From the NCBI RefSeq assembly GCF_004348545.1, contig NZ_SMKL01000030.1, forward strand, positions 1 through 64,000: 64,000 bases of DNA, in the 5' to 3' direction. Made by a program: the position numbers and the translations under genes. The stretch comes from Jiangella ureilytica (GTDB taxonomy: Bacteria; Actinomycetota; Actinomycetes; Jiangellales; Jiangellaceae). The notes beneath the pieces were generated by a model. It ran no database searches and was not told the DNA's origin. It saw nothing but the letters and a program-made list of their open reading frames with translations. Each line of letters opens with the position of its first letter. Within the stretch, counting starts at the first letter, position 1. Positions 35,615 through 44,203 of this stretch are shown piece by piece.

Positions 35615-35667
35615 GTGTCGATGCTACGTCCGCCGCGCTTCTGCGCCGTCTTGCGGGCGGCGGCGTC

Positions 35668-35673
35668 TAAAAT
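35668..35673 (+). promoter_or_regulatory. -10-like box immediately upstream of the MarR gene
   Basis: TAAAAT ends 9 bases before the ATG at 35683 with no Shine-Dalgarno between, so transcription would begin at or next to the start codon, giving a leaderless mRNA. It stands out against the GC-rich surroundings. Confidence 0.5.
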
Positions 35674-35682
35674 CTGGACACC

Positions 35683-36138
35683 ATGACCGCCAGCAAGGAC
35701 ACCGACCAGTGGGTCACGCCCGAGCAGCTCGAGGTGTGGCGACTGTTCATCCGCGCCCAGTCGCGGGTGCTGCGCCGCCTCGAGGCCGACCTGCTCGCCG
35801 TGCACGACCTCCCGCTGGCGTGGTACGACGTGTTGGTGCGCCTGCTCGAGGCCGACGGCCGGCGGTTGCGCATGAGCGAACTGGCCGAGCGGGTCATGCT
35901 CTCGCCCAGCGGCCTCACCCGTCTGGTCGACCGCATGGTGGAAGAGGGTCTGGTCGAGCGCACCCAGGCAGAGCGCGACGGGCGCGGCTTCTACGCGGTG
36001 CTGACCGACTCCGGGTTCGAGCGGCTGCGCGACGCCAGCGGGACCCACCTGCGCGGAGTGCACGACTACGTGGTCGGCCGCTTCGACGATCAGGAGCTGC
36101 GGACGCTCACCGAGCTGCTGCGTCGCATCGAATCCTGA
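35683..36138 (+). CDS. MarR family transcriptional regulator
   Basis: A 151-residue winged-helix regulator. The DNA-binding part is LRMSELAERVMLSPSGLTRLVDRMVEEGLVERTQAERDGRG, including the wing arginine and aspartate. The flanking helices (VWRLFIRAQSRVLRRLEADL, ELRTLTELLRRIES) form the dimer interface. The ligand is unknown. It is divergent from mrp (about 70 bases). The following large secreted-protein gene has its own LacI-type operators, so the two are probably controlled separately. Confidence 0.92.
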   Translation: MTASKDTDQWVTPEQLEVWRLFIRAQSRVLRRLEADLLAVHDLPLAWYDVLVRLLEADGRRLRMSELAERVMLSPSGLTRLVDRMVEEGLVERTQAERDGRGFYAVLTDSGFERLRDASGTHLRGVHDYVVGRFDDQELRTLTELLRRIES

Positions 36139-36297
36139 GGTGGGCCGGGTTCCCCTCCCTCTGAGGCCCATCGGTGTGGCGCGCGTCGGACCCGGGCGGT
36201 ATCCCGGGCTTTCATCACGTGCTGTTGCGGCGTGTCAGCGATCGCACAAGGGACATGATCATGGCGAACCGACGAATCGAACGGCTCTGACGATCTA

Positions 36298-36327
36298 TTG
36301 ACACCGGGTGACGAAAGTCCCTAGCGT
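36298..36327 (+). promoter_or_regulatory. Sigma-70-type promoter of the ThuA/sugar dehydrogenase gene
   Basis: A perfect TTGACA (36298-36303) is followed after 18 bases by TAGCGT (36322-36327). The expected start point falls at the first operator-like site (from 36332), about 75 bases before the ATG. Confidence 0.6.
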
Positions 36328-36331
36328 ACGC

Positions 36332-36391
36332 GGGAAAGCCCTTACCATCCCATCGACCTGCCGCTCGGCGGCGTGTGGGAAGGCGCTTTCC
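36332..36391 (+). promoter_or_regulatory. Tandem LacI-family operators
   Basis: The downstream site TGGGAAGGCGCTTTCC (36376-36391) is a near-perfect palindrome around central CGCG-like bases, matching the usual LacI/GalR-family operator form (GGAAAGCGCTTTCC). An imperfect second site GGGAAAGCCCTTACC (36332-36346) lies over the predicted transcription start. Their centres are about 45 bases apart. No lacI gene is adjacent, so the repressor acts from elsewhere. Confidence 0.65.
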
Positions 36392-36406
36392 GGTCAAGGA
36401 GGCCCG

Positions 36407-39400
36407 ATGTCCTGGAGCACCCGCCGCCTCACCTCGATCGTCGCCGCGCTGGCGCTGCTGCTGACCGCCCTCATAGGCGCGTCGACGGCCACCGCGCAGG
36501 AGGAACCGGCCGAGCCACGGTTCCGCGCGCTCGTGTTCTCGAAGGTCACCAACTTCTACCATCAGTCGATCCCCGCCGGCCGGGCGCTCATCGAGCGGCT
36601 CGGCGCGGAGCACGACTTCGAGGTCGTCAGCACCGACGACGCCGCGGTCTTCAACGACGAGGACCTCGCCACGTTCGACGTCGTGATCTTCAACAACACG
36701 AACTCGACCCCGCAGAGCGGCGACCTGCTGAACGCCGATCAGCGGGCCGCGTTCCAGCGGTTCATCCAGGCCGGCGGCGGGTTCACGGGCCTGCATGCGG
36801 CGACGGCGGCCGAGCGGGACTGGGAGTGGTACGAGGGCCTGGTCGGCTCGATCTTCACCAACCATCCGCCGGGCACGAACCCCGACGGGACGATCAACGG
36901 CCGGGTGAAGGTGACCGACCGCGTCCACCCGTCGACGGCGAACCTGCCGGAGCTCTGGGAGTTCGAGGAGGAATGGTACAACTGGAACCAGCGCGTCGTC
37001 GGTGACGTACACGTCCTGACCTGGGTCGACACCAAGGTCGGCATCTCCGGGCTCACCGAGGGCCCTCATCATCCGTTCTCGTGGTGTCAGATCTACGACG
37101 GCGGCCGCTCCTGGTACACCGCGGGCGGGCACAGCGCCGCGGCGTTCCAGGACGCCGAGTTCGTCGAGCATCTCAAGGGCGGCATCGAGTGGGCCGCGGG
37201 CGTGGCCGACGGCGACTGCGGCGGCACCGTCGAGGAGAGCTTCGACAAGGTGCAGATCGCCTCCAACCCGGCCGACCCCATGGCGCTGGGCTTCCTCGAC
37301 GAGAACGAGGTCGTCTTCGTCGAGCGCGGCGGCGCGGTGAAGGTCATCGACCAGTCGACGCTCGGGGTGACGACGGCGGGCACGGTCCCCGTCTACACAC
37401 CCGACTCCGACGGGCTGCTGGGCATCGCCATCGACCCCGACTTCGCGACGAACCGGTGGATCTATCTCACCTACTCGCACGCGACCCAAGCGAAGATCCA
37501 GATCTCGCGTTTCACGCTGACGACCGAGAACCAGCTCGACCTCGCCTCCGAGGAGGTGCTGATCGAGATCCCGACCTACCGGCAGCTGAACCGGTCCGGC
37601 GTGCACATGGGCGGCGCCATGGACTTCGACGCGGCCGGCAACCTCTACGTCGCGCTCGGTGACAACATCGACCCGTTCGAGTCCAGCGGCTACTCGCCGA
37701 TGGACGAGCGGCCCGGCCGGGCGCACTTCGACGCGCAGTCGACGTCGGCCAACACGGCGGACCTGCGCGGCAAGCTCATCCGTATCACGCCGACCGACGA
37801 CGGTGGCTACACCGTCCCCGACGGCAACCTCTTCGACGCCGAGACCCACGACCCGGCGCAGGCCCGCCCGGAGATCTATGCGATGGGCTTTCGCAACCCG
37901 TTCCGGTTCCGTGTCGACGACGAGACGGGACACGTGCTGCTCGGCGAGCACTCGCCCGACGCGCGCAGCAACAGCGCGACCCGCGGCCCGCAGGCGCACG
38001 GCGAGTGGAACCTCATCACCGAGGCCGGCAACTACGGCTGGCCGTACTGCATCGGCCCGAACCGGCCGTTCCACGACTACGACTTCGCGACGGCGACGGC
38101 GGGCGCCCCGTTCGACTGCGCGAACCCCGTCAACGACTCGCCGAACAACACCGGCCTGCGCGAGCTCCCGCCGATCCAGGGCGCGACGATGTTCGAGAAC
38201 TACGGCGCCACGCCCGAGTGGCCGGAGTTCGGCACCGGCGGCATCGCCCCGCACGGCGGCCCCATCTACGACTACGACCCGGAGCTGGACTCCGACACCA
38301 AGTTCCCGCCGTCGTACGACGGCAAGTGGTTCGTCGCCGAGTGGGACCGGCGCTGGATCAAGACGGTCTCCGTCCTGGCCGAGGACCACGTGGGCGAGCG
38401 GTACCCGTCGGCGAGCGCGGGCGACGTCTACTCCGTCGACCCGTGGGGCATCGACCAGACCTGGATCCGGCCGATGGACATGGACTTCGGCCCGGACGGC
38501 TCGCTCTACGTCATCGAGTGGGGCAGCAACTTCGGCGGGGCGCTGCGCGGCGAGCCGAACGACGACTCCGGCATCTACCGCATCGACTACGTCGCGGGCG
38601 ACCGGCCGCCGACGGCGCGCGCCGCGGCCACGCCGTCGGACGGCCAGGCGCCGCTGACCGTGCAGTTCTCCAGCGAGGGCAGCGGCCATCCGCAGGGCCT
38701 CACGGTGACGTACGCCTGGGACTTCGGCGACGGCGGCAGCTCCACTGAGGCGAACCCGGCGCACGTCTACACCGCCAACGGCACGTACACCGCACGGCTC
38801 ACCGTCACCGACGAGGAGGGCCGCGAGGCCCTCGCCGCGGTGCAGGTGGTCGTCGGCAACACCCGGCCGGTGGTGACCGTCGAGCTGCCGCCCGACGGCG
38901 GGTTCTTCGACTTCGGCGACCTGATCCCGTACGAGGTGGCGGTCGAGGACGCCGAGGACGGGTCCATCGCCGACGGCGGCATCGACTGCGCCGACGTGCT
39001 GGTCCAGACCCTGCTCGGCCACGACGAGCACGCCCACCCGCTGGACACCGTCGAGGGCTGCGAGGGGGTCGTCCCGACCATGACCGACGGCGGCCACGGC
39101 GGCGACGTCAACCTCTACTACGTGCTCGAAGGCGTGTACGTCGACCGCGGCGGCGCCGGTGTCGGCACGCTGACGGGCGCGTCCGGCGTCGAGCTGCGCA
39201 CCAAGTCGACCGAGGCGGAGTACTACGACGGCAACACCGGGGTCACCCCGCTGGCCCGGCCCGGCTCGAGCGCGGGCGTCCGGCTGGGCGAGATCCGGCC
39301 GGGCGACTGGGTGTCCTACGACCCGGTGAGCTTCCACGGCATCGACTCGGTGACGGTGGGGGCGTCGTCGGGCGGCCAGGGCGGCGTCATCGAGTTCCGC

Positions 39401-40774
39401 AAGGACGCGCCCGACGGCGAGGTCCTCGGCAGTGTCGAGGTGCTGAGCAACGGCAGCTGGGACAGCGTCCAGGAGCTCGACGTCGAGCTGGCGGACCCGG
39501 GCGGCACGTTCGAGTTGTTCATGGTGTTCCAGGCGCGCGCCGGCTACACGCCCGGCGGTCCCGACCTGCTCTCCGCCGACTGGCTGCGCTTCAACGGCCC
39601 CGGTGTCGCCGACCCGTCCGCCCCGGTCGTGACGGCGACGGCGTCGCCCGAGGCGGGGCAGGCGCCGCTGCAGGTCACGTTCACCGGCGGCGCGACCAGC
39701 CCGGCCGGCCGCGAGATCGTGTCGTACGCATGGGACTTCGGCGACGGCGCGACCGCGACCGGCGCGACGGCGACACACACCTATGCGACGCCGGGCTCGT
39801 ACGACGCCGTGCTGACGGCGACCGACAGCGCGGGCAGCGTCGGCCGCGCCCACGTCACCGTCGAGGTCGAGGAGCCGCCGTCGCAGTGCCCGGTCCGCGA
39901 CGACGAGTTCGACGGGACGGCGCTGGACACCTGCCGGTGGTCGCGGATCATCCGTGAGGCGGCCGCCGACCACCGGGTCGACGACGGCCGGCTCTGGGTG
40001 AACACGACGTCCGGCGGCAACTTCGGCGCCAACAACAACCCGCCCGTGCAGAACCAGTTCCTGCAGCCGGTCGAGCCGGGCGAGGACTGGCTGATCCAGA
40101 CCAAGGTGCACGCGCCGCTGGAGCAGCGCTACCAGCAGGTCGGGCTGCAGTACTACGAGGACGACGGCGACTACGTGAAGCTCGACCTGGTGTCGGACAA
40201 CTTGCCCGGCCAGCCGCGGACGCTGCGGGTCGAGCTGCGCTCGGAGACCGGCGACGTGCCGTCGGCGACGCAGCCGAACCTGCAGCCGGCGCCGGCCAAC
40301 CCGGGCGACGAGTGGTGGTTCCGGCTGAGGAAGTCCGGCACGACGTTCACCGGCTGGGTCAGCGTCGACGGCGTCACCTGGATCGAGATGCCGGGAACGG
40401 TGCAGAACACCGCGATCACCGACGGCGGCATCGGCCCGCTGCACCAGGGCCGCGGCCAGACGGCGCCGGTCGAGGTCGGGTTCGACCACTTCAGGGTGAA
40501 CCCGGAGGACGAGCCGGCCGCGTGCCCGTCGCCGGACGAGCGTGAGACCGTCGTCGTCGGCGGCGTCGACAGCGGCGTGCCGAACCGGGCGCTGGCCGAC
40601 GGCTGCACGGTCGGCGACCTCATCCTCGAGGACGAGGACTGGGCCAGCCACGCCGAGTTCGTCCGCCATGTCGGCGAGGTGCTCGACCAGCCCGAGGTCG
40701 CGGCGCTGATCACGCCGCGGGAGCGCTCCGCCGTCCTCCGTGCCGCCGCCCAGAGCGACATCGGCTCCACCTGA
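36407..40774 (+). CDS. Secreted multidomain ThuA / sugar dehydrogenase / PKD protein
   Basis: A 1455-residue exported protein starting at MSWSTRRLTS (RBS AAGGAGG). The order is: signal peptide to about 30; ThuA-like domain about 38-265 (ALVFSKVTNFYHQSIPAGRA, GGGFTGLHAATAAERDWEWY); six-blade PQQ/sorbosone-dehydrogenase-like propeller about 280-725 (DGLLGIAIDPDFATNRWIYL, YAMGFRNPFRFRVD); PKD 1 about 735-820 (YAWDFGDGGSSTEANPAHVY); linker; CBM6-like beta-sandwich about 928-1063; PKD 2 about 1073-1155; LamG/DUF1349-like domain about 1161-1365; conserved C-terminal tail. This layout belongs to saccharide-acting secreted proteins with ThuA domains. LacI-type operators upstream support sugar control. 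The actual substrate is unknown. Confidence 0.88.
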   Translation: MSWSTRRLTSIVAALALLLTALIGASTATAQEEPAEPRFRALVFSKVTNFYHQSIPAGRALIERLGAEHDFEVVSTDDAAVFNDEDLATFDVVIFNNTNSTPQSGDLLNADQRAAFQRFIQAGGGFTGLHAATAAERDWEWYEGLVGSIFTNHPPGTNPDGTINGRVKVTDRVHPSTANLPELWEFEEEWYNWNQRVVGDVHVLTWVDTKVGISGLTEGPHHPFSWCQIYDGGRSWYTAGGHSAAAFQDAEFVEHLKGGIEWAAGVADGDCGGTVEESFDKVQIASNPADPMALGFLDENEVVFVERGGAVKVIDQSTLGVTTAGTVPVYTPDSDGLLGIAIDPDFATNRWIYLTYSHATQAKIQISRFTLTTENQLDLASEEVLIEIPTYRQLNRSGVHMGGAMDFDAAGNLYVALGDNIDPFESSGYSPMDERPGRAHFDAQSTSANTADLRGKLIRITPTDDGGYTVPDGNLFDAETHDPAQARPEIYAMGFRNPFRFRVDDETGHVLLGEHSPDARSNSATRGPQAHGEWNLITEAGNYGWPYCIGPNRPFHDYDFATATAGAPFDCANPVNDSPNNTGLRELPPIQGATMFENYGATPEWPEFGTGGIAPHGGPIYDYDPELDSDTKFPPSYDGKWFVAEWDRRWIKTVSVLAEDHVGERYPSASAGDVYSVDPWGIDQTWIRPMDMDFGPDGSLYVIEWGSNFGGALRGEPNDDSGIYRIDYVAGDRPPTARAAATPSDGQAPLTVQFSSEGSGHPQGLTVTYAWDFGDGGSSTEANPAHVYTANGTYTARLTVTDEEGREALAAVQVVVGNTRPVVTVELPPDGGFFDFGDLIPYEVAVEDAEDGSIADGGIDCADVLVQTLLGHDEHAHPLDTVEGCEGVVPTMTDGGHGGDVNLYYVLEGVYVDRGGAGVGTLTGASGVELRTKSTEAEYYDGNTGVTPLARPGSSAGVRLGEIRPGDWVSYDPVSFHGIDSVTVGASSGGQGGVIEFRKDAPDGEVLGSVEVLSNGSWDSVQELDVELADPGGTFELFMVFQARAGYTPGGPDLLSADWLRFNGPGVADPSAPVVTATASPEAGQAPLQVTFTGGATSPAGREIVSYAWDFGDGATATGATATHTYATPGSYDAVLTATDSAGSVGRAHVTVEVEEPPSQCPVRDDEFDGTALDTCRWSRIIREAAADHRVDDGRLWVNTTSGGNFGANNNPPVQNQFLQPVEPGEDWLIQTKVHAPLEQRYQQVGLQYYEDDGDYVKLDLVSDNLPGQPRTLRVELRSETGDVPSATQPNLQPAPANPGDEWWFRLRKSGTTFTGWVSVDGVTWIEMPGTVQNTAITDGGIGPLHQGRGQTAPVEVGFDHFRVNPEDEPAACPSPDERETVVVGGVDSGVPNRALADGCTVGDLILEDEDWASHAEFVRHVGEVLDQPEVAALITPRERSAVLRAAAQSDIGST

Positions 40775-40782
40775 CCCGACTG

Positions 40783-40864
40783 GGAATGATCACAGCACGG
40801 GAACCCGTGTCGCACTACGGCTGCAATCGTGGTGTGGCACGGGATTTCGTGCTGTGATCATTCC
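40783..40864. terminator. Long inverted repeat between convergent genes
   Basis: A perfect 17-bp inverted repeat (40783-40799 against 40848-40864, GGAATGATCACAGCACG and complement) encloses a 48-base loop that itself pairs imperfectly (CCCGTGTCGCAC with GTGTGGCACGGG). It lies 9 bases after one stop and 24 before the convergent ykoC stop. Probably a bidirectional terminator without a T-tract, as is common in high-GC actinobacteria. Confidence 0.7.
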
Positions 40865-40887
40865 GGGGCCGGCGGGCGGGATGGGTG

Positions 40888-41694
40888 CTAGGAGAGGAGG
40901 GGGGACCAGGCGCCGGTGGCGACGGCGGTGGTGACGGCGAGGGCGGTGAGGAGCACGGAACCCGCAATCAGCGCGACGTCGGCCCGGGTGAACGTCTGAC
41001 GACGCGCCGACGTCCGGTGCGCCGACGCGGCGAACCCGCGCGCGTCCATCGCGACCGCCAGCTGCGTCCCCCGTCGCACCGCACCCACCAGCAGCGCGAA
41101 CAGCCGGCCGCCGAGCACCGCCAGGGCGCGCGCCGGGTTCCGGTCGCCGCCCAGTCCGCGGGCCCGGCGCGCCCGCCCCAGCACCTCCCACTCGGCGGCC
41201 AGCAGCGGCGCCAGCCGGAACGCCGCCAGCGACCCGTACGCGAACCGGGCCGGCACCCGCAGGTGCTGGACCAGCGCGTCGGCCAGGTCGACGGGGTCGA
41301 TGGTCAGGATCGCCAGCACGCCGGGCAGCGCGATCGCCGCGACCCGCAGGCCCGCCGTCAGCCCGGTCGCCAGGCTCTCCGCCGTCAGCAGCAGCGGCCC
41401 TGCCTCGAGCAGCGTCGCACCGCCCTTGCGGTCGGTGAACACGGCGTTGCCCAACGCCACCATGACGAGGGCGAGCCCCAGCGGCCAGAGCCGGCGCAGC
41501 AGCCCCGGCCAGCCCACACCCCACGCCGGGACCGAGACCAGCCAGGCGGCCAGCAGCAGCCCCGACGACACCGGGTCGACGCTGACCAGCAGCACCAGCG
41601 ACGGCAGCAGGGCGGCCGCCAGCTTCGCGACGGGGTTCCGGCGGGCCAGCGGTGCGGCCGGATCGGTCGAGAGATGGGTCTGCAGCAGCGTCAC
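40888..41694 (-). CDS. ykoC: ECF transporter transmembrane (T) component, YkoC/CbiQ type
   Basis: A 268-residue membrane protein starting at a GTG that overlaps the ATPase stop (GTGA). It begins TLLQTHLSTDPAAPLARRNP, has several hydrophobic helices (LLPSLVLLVSVDPVSSGLLL, VAAIALPGVLAILTID), and carries the two Ala-Arg-Gly-type coupling motifs (LGRARRARGLG and VAMDARGFA) that dock on the ATPases. It is the energising membrane subunit of the thiamine-precursor ECF transporter encoded with the next two genes. Confidence 0.9.
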   Translation of the reverse strand: MTLLQTHLSTDPAAPLARRNPVAKLAAALLPSLVLLVSVDPVSSGLLLAAWLVSVPAWGVGWPGLLRRLWPLGLALVMVALGNAVFTDRKGGATLLEAGPLLLTAESLATGLTAGLRVAAIALPGVLAILTIDPVDLADALVQHLRVPARFAYGSLAAFRLAPLLAAEWEVLGRARRARGLGGDRNPARALAVLGGRLFALLVGAVRRGTQLAVAMDARGFAASAHRTSARRQTFTRADVALIAGSVLLTALAVTTAVATGAWSPLLS

Positions 41695-43193
41695 GAGCGC
41701 ACCCTCGCGTCGGCGGCGAGCACGCCGCCGGCCACCGTCACCCGCTCGTCGGCCAGCGCGTCCGCGAACGCCTCGTCGTGCGTGACCGCCACGATCGCCG
41801 TCCCAGCCGCGCGCAGCCCCACGCACAGGTTCAGCAGCTCCGCCCACGTCCGGGCGTCCTGGCCGAACGTCGGCTCGTCCATGACCAGCAGGTCAGGTGC
41901 GGTCGCCAGCATCGCCGCGACCGACAGCCGCCGCTTCTCGCCGCCGGACAGCGTGAACGGGTTCGCGCCGGCCAGGCGGGTCAGCCGCAGCCGCTCCAGC
42001 AGCTCGTCCGCGCGCGCCGCCGCCTCGCCGGCCGCCACCCCGGCCCGCCGCGGCCCGACCAGCAGCTCGTCGCGGGCGGTGCGTGCGACGAACTGGTGCT
42101 CCGGGTCCTGGAAGACCGTTCCGACGCGCCGGCACAGGTCGCGCGGTCGCCAGCGGTGCAGCGGCCGGTCCGCGCCGTCGAGAAGCACCTCGCCGGTGTC
42201 CGGCGGCAGCAGCCCCGCCAGCAGCATCGCCAGCGTCGACTTCCCGCTGCCGTTCGTCCCCGTGACGGCGACCGCGGTGCCGCGCCGCACGGACAACCAC
42301 GCCGACGACAGTGCCGGTCGCCGGGCCCGCGGGTAGGTCAGGCTCAGGTCGCGAGCCGTCAGCAGTACGTCGCCGCCGGGTCCGGACGTGAACGGGGGAG
42401 CGGGCGGCCCCCACGGCGCCGGCACCCAGACCCCGGCCGCCGCCAGGGCCGCGCCGCGCCGGCCGAAGACCTCGGCGGGCGGCCCGTCGTCGGCCACGCC
42501 GCCGCCCGGCTCCAGCACGACGACGCGGTCGACCAGCCCGGCCGCGACGTCGACCCGGTGCTCGACCATGAGCAAGGTGGTCCCTGCCCCGGACCCGCCG
42601 GCCAGCGCGGACGAGACGGCGCCCAGCACCGTCGCAGTCCCCGCCGGGTCGAGGTTGGCGGTCGGCTCGTCCAGCACCAGCACCGACGGACGGCGGACCA
42701 GCGCGCCGGCCAGCGCCAGCCGCTGCTGCTCGCCGCCGGACAGCGCCGCCGTCGGCCGGTCGCGGTCGTACGGGAAGCCGACCTGCGCGAACGCGGCATC
42801 GACGCGTGGCCAGATGTGCTCCGGCGGCACACCGAGATTCTCGAGGCCGAACGCGACGTCGTCGCCGGACCGCGACATCACCAGCGACGACTCCGGGTCC
42901 TGCAGCAGCATCCCGACGCGGTCGCGCGCGGCCGCCGCCGGGACGCCGTCGACCAGCACCGAGCCCTCGTGCTCCGCGGCGGTCTCCGGGTCGAGCAGCC
43001 CGGCGACGGCGCGCAGCAGCGTCGACTTGCCCGCGCCCGACGGCCCGACCAGCAGCACCCGCTCGCCCGGCTCGAGGTCGAGGTCCACCCCGCGGCAGGC
43101 CCACGCCTTCCGGCCGGCATAGCGCCAGCCGAACCCGCGCAGCCGCACCGCGACCCCCCGCGCGCCTCCGGAACCGTCAGCCGACCCCGTCAT
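41691..43193 (-). CDS. ykoD: ECF transporter ATPase with two fused ABC domains (YkoD type)
   Basis: A 500-residue protein with two ABC ATPase domains. The first has Walker A GPSGAGKST, signature ALSGGEQQRLAL and Walker B VLVLDEPTANLD. The second has GTNGSGKST, LSGGEKRRLSV and LLVMDEPTFGQD. The start ATG overlaps the ykoE stop by one base. It powers uptake of hydroxymethylpyrimidine or thiamine with YkoE (substrate) and YkoC (coupling). An upstream in-frame extension lies inside ykoE and is rejected. Confidence 0.93.
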   Translation of the reverse strand: MTGSADGSGGARGVAVRLRGFGWRYAGRKAWACRGVDLDLEPGERVLLVGPSGAGKSTLLRAVAGLLDPETAAEHEGSVLVDGVPAAAARDRVGMLLQDPESSLVMSRSGDDVAFGLENLGVPPEHIWPRVDAAFAQVGFPYDRDRPTAALSGGEQQRLALAGALVRRPSVLVLDEPTANLDPAGTATVLGAVSSALAGGSGAGTTLLMVEHRVDVAAGLVDRVVVLEPGGGVADDGPPAEVFGRRGAALAAAGVWVPAPWGPPAPPFTSGPGGDVLLTARDLSLTYPRARRPALSSAWLSVRRGTAVAVTGTNGSGKSTLAMLLAGLLPPDTGEVLLDGADRPLHRWRPRDLCRRVGTVFQDPEHQFVARTARDELLVGPRRAGVAAGEAAARADELLERLRLTRLAGANPFTLSGGEKRRLSVAAMLATAPDLLVMDEPTFGQDARTWAELLNLCVGLRAAGTAIVAVTHDEAFADALADERVTVAGGVLAADARVRS

Positions 43194-43795
43194 CAGATCT
43201 CGCTCTGGGCCCGGCCGGCGGCGAACGGCGCCAGCGCGCCCGTGCGGGCCAGCGCCCGGACCAGCAGCCAGCCCAGCCCGCCCGCGAGCACCAGCCCGGT
43301 CGCCACGGCGGACAGGACGTAGACCAGCTTCCAGTCCGCCGCGTACGTCGAGACGTAGACGACGACCTCGTAGACCCCCATCGCCAGTCCGGCGCCGCCA
43401 CCGGCCAGGACCGCCGCCACCAGGCCCCACCGGCGGTAGAGCAGCAGCGCGAAGACCAGCTCGGCGCCGAGGCCCTGCCAGACGCCGGACATGAAGACCG
43501 ACATGCCCCAGGCCGAGCCGAAGAACATCGACACGGTTGCGGCGATCACCTCGGTGTAGAGCGCGGCGCCGGCCTTGCGGATCACCAGCCCGCCGACGAC
43601 GGCCGGGATCAGCCAGACGCCGGCGATGACCGGTTGCGCGGGCGAGCCGGACAGCGGCGCGCTGACGGTCGCGTAGACGACGTTGTTCCAGACGGCGAAC
43701 AGCACGCCGAACGTCACGCCCAGGACGGACGCGACGACGATGTCGACGGTGCGCCAGCGGTGCCGTCGTGCAGGGACGGTGGCCTGCTCACTCAT
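43193..43795 (-). CDS. ykoE: ECF transporter substrate-binding (S) component, YkoE family
   Basis: A 200-residue membrane protein with about five helices (VDIVVASVLGVTFGVLFAVW, VIAGVWLIPAVVGGLVIR, LVYVLSAVATGLVLAGGLGW). The VWNNVVYATVSAPLSG and YTEVIAATVSMFFGSAWG segments match the YkoE family, which binds thiamine or its pyrimidine precursor. It is the first gene after a TPP riboswitch, which confirms the thiamine link. A hairpin in the 5' leader (43805-43830) covers its Shine-Dalgarno. Confidence 0.93.
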   Translation of the reverse strand: MSEQATVPARRHRWRTVDIVVASVLGVTFGVLFAVWNNVVYATVSAPLSGSPAQPVIAGVWLIPAVVGGLVIRKAGAALYTEVIAATVSMFFGSAWGMSVFMSGVWQGLGAELVFALLLYRRWGLVAAVLAGGGAGLAMGVYEVVVYVSTYAADWKLVYVLSAVATGLVLAGGLGWLLVRALARTGALAPFAAGRAQSEI

Positions 43796-43804
43796 CGAAG
43801 GGCT

Positions 43805-43830
43805 CCTCTCGTACGGGGGGTACGACGAGG
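43805..43830 (-). promoter_or_regulatory. Shine-Dalgarno-sequestering hairpin of ykoE
   Basis: On the transcribed (minus) strand CCTCGTCGTAC can pair with GTACGAGAGG, with one bulged base and a CCCCC loop. The second arm contains the GAGAGG part of the ykoE ribosome-binding site, 10 bases from the ATG. This is the probable expression platform: with TPP bound the hairpin would form and block translation. Confidence 0.6.
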
Positions 43831-43889
43831 GGGCTCGAACATGACGCAGCGCGCCACCACGGGACGGATCCCGTGGGACGCGCTGCTGC

Positions 43890-43992
43890 GGTCGAGGTGT
43901 CGACTTCCTGCGCCGGCATTACCCGGATCAGGTTCGAGGGTCTGCGGGCACGTCCCGCACTCTCAGCGCTGCAGCGCTCCCCTGTCGTGGGT
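43890..43992 (-). ncRNA. TPP (THI-element) riboswitch
   Basis: On the minus strand the sequence contains the conserved TPP aptamer segments in order: a G-rich 5' stem, GCGCTGAGAGTGCGGGA (CUGAGA block), ACCCTCGAACCTGATCCGG, GTAATGCCGGCGCAGGAAG and the closing 3' stem CGACACCTCGA. It lies about 95 bases upstream of ykoE and controls the thiamine-precursor transporter genes. A TGTAAT box further upstream may be the promoter -10. Confidence 0.96.
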
Positions 43993-44203
43993 ATTCAGTT
44001 GTCGCGTGAAAGAGATTACACCCGTCTCTCATCACCCGCGATGATCAGCGCGAACGCACCGGCAGGGGCGTCCGGACGGCCATGGCCAGGTCACGTTTCG
44101 GTGACGACCCGGCCGAGGCGTGGGTATGCTCCATCAGGCGCTCCGGCCGGAGCCGCCTCGTGCTCGCCCCCGAGCCGACATCGAACGAAGAGGTCAGCCG
44201 CAC

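Noticed and set aside
36139-36175. Another copy of the composite repeat after the MarR gene
   Set aside because: GGGTTCCCCTCCCTCTGAGGCCCAT loosely recalls the left arm, but there is no inverted partner, inner repeat or core nearby.
36215-40669. A 1484-codon open frame on the minus strand opposite the ThuA protein gene
   Set aside because: It mirrors the sense gene codon by codon in a high-GC sequence, has no domain or signal, and is rich in Arg/Ala/Val/Gly/His as expected of antisense frames. The sense strand has clear domains and regulatory sites.
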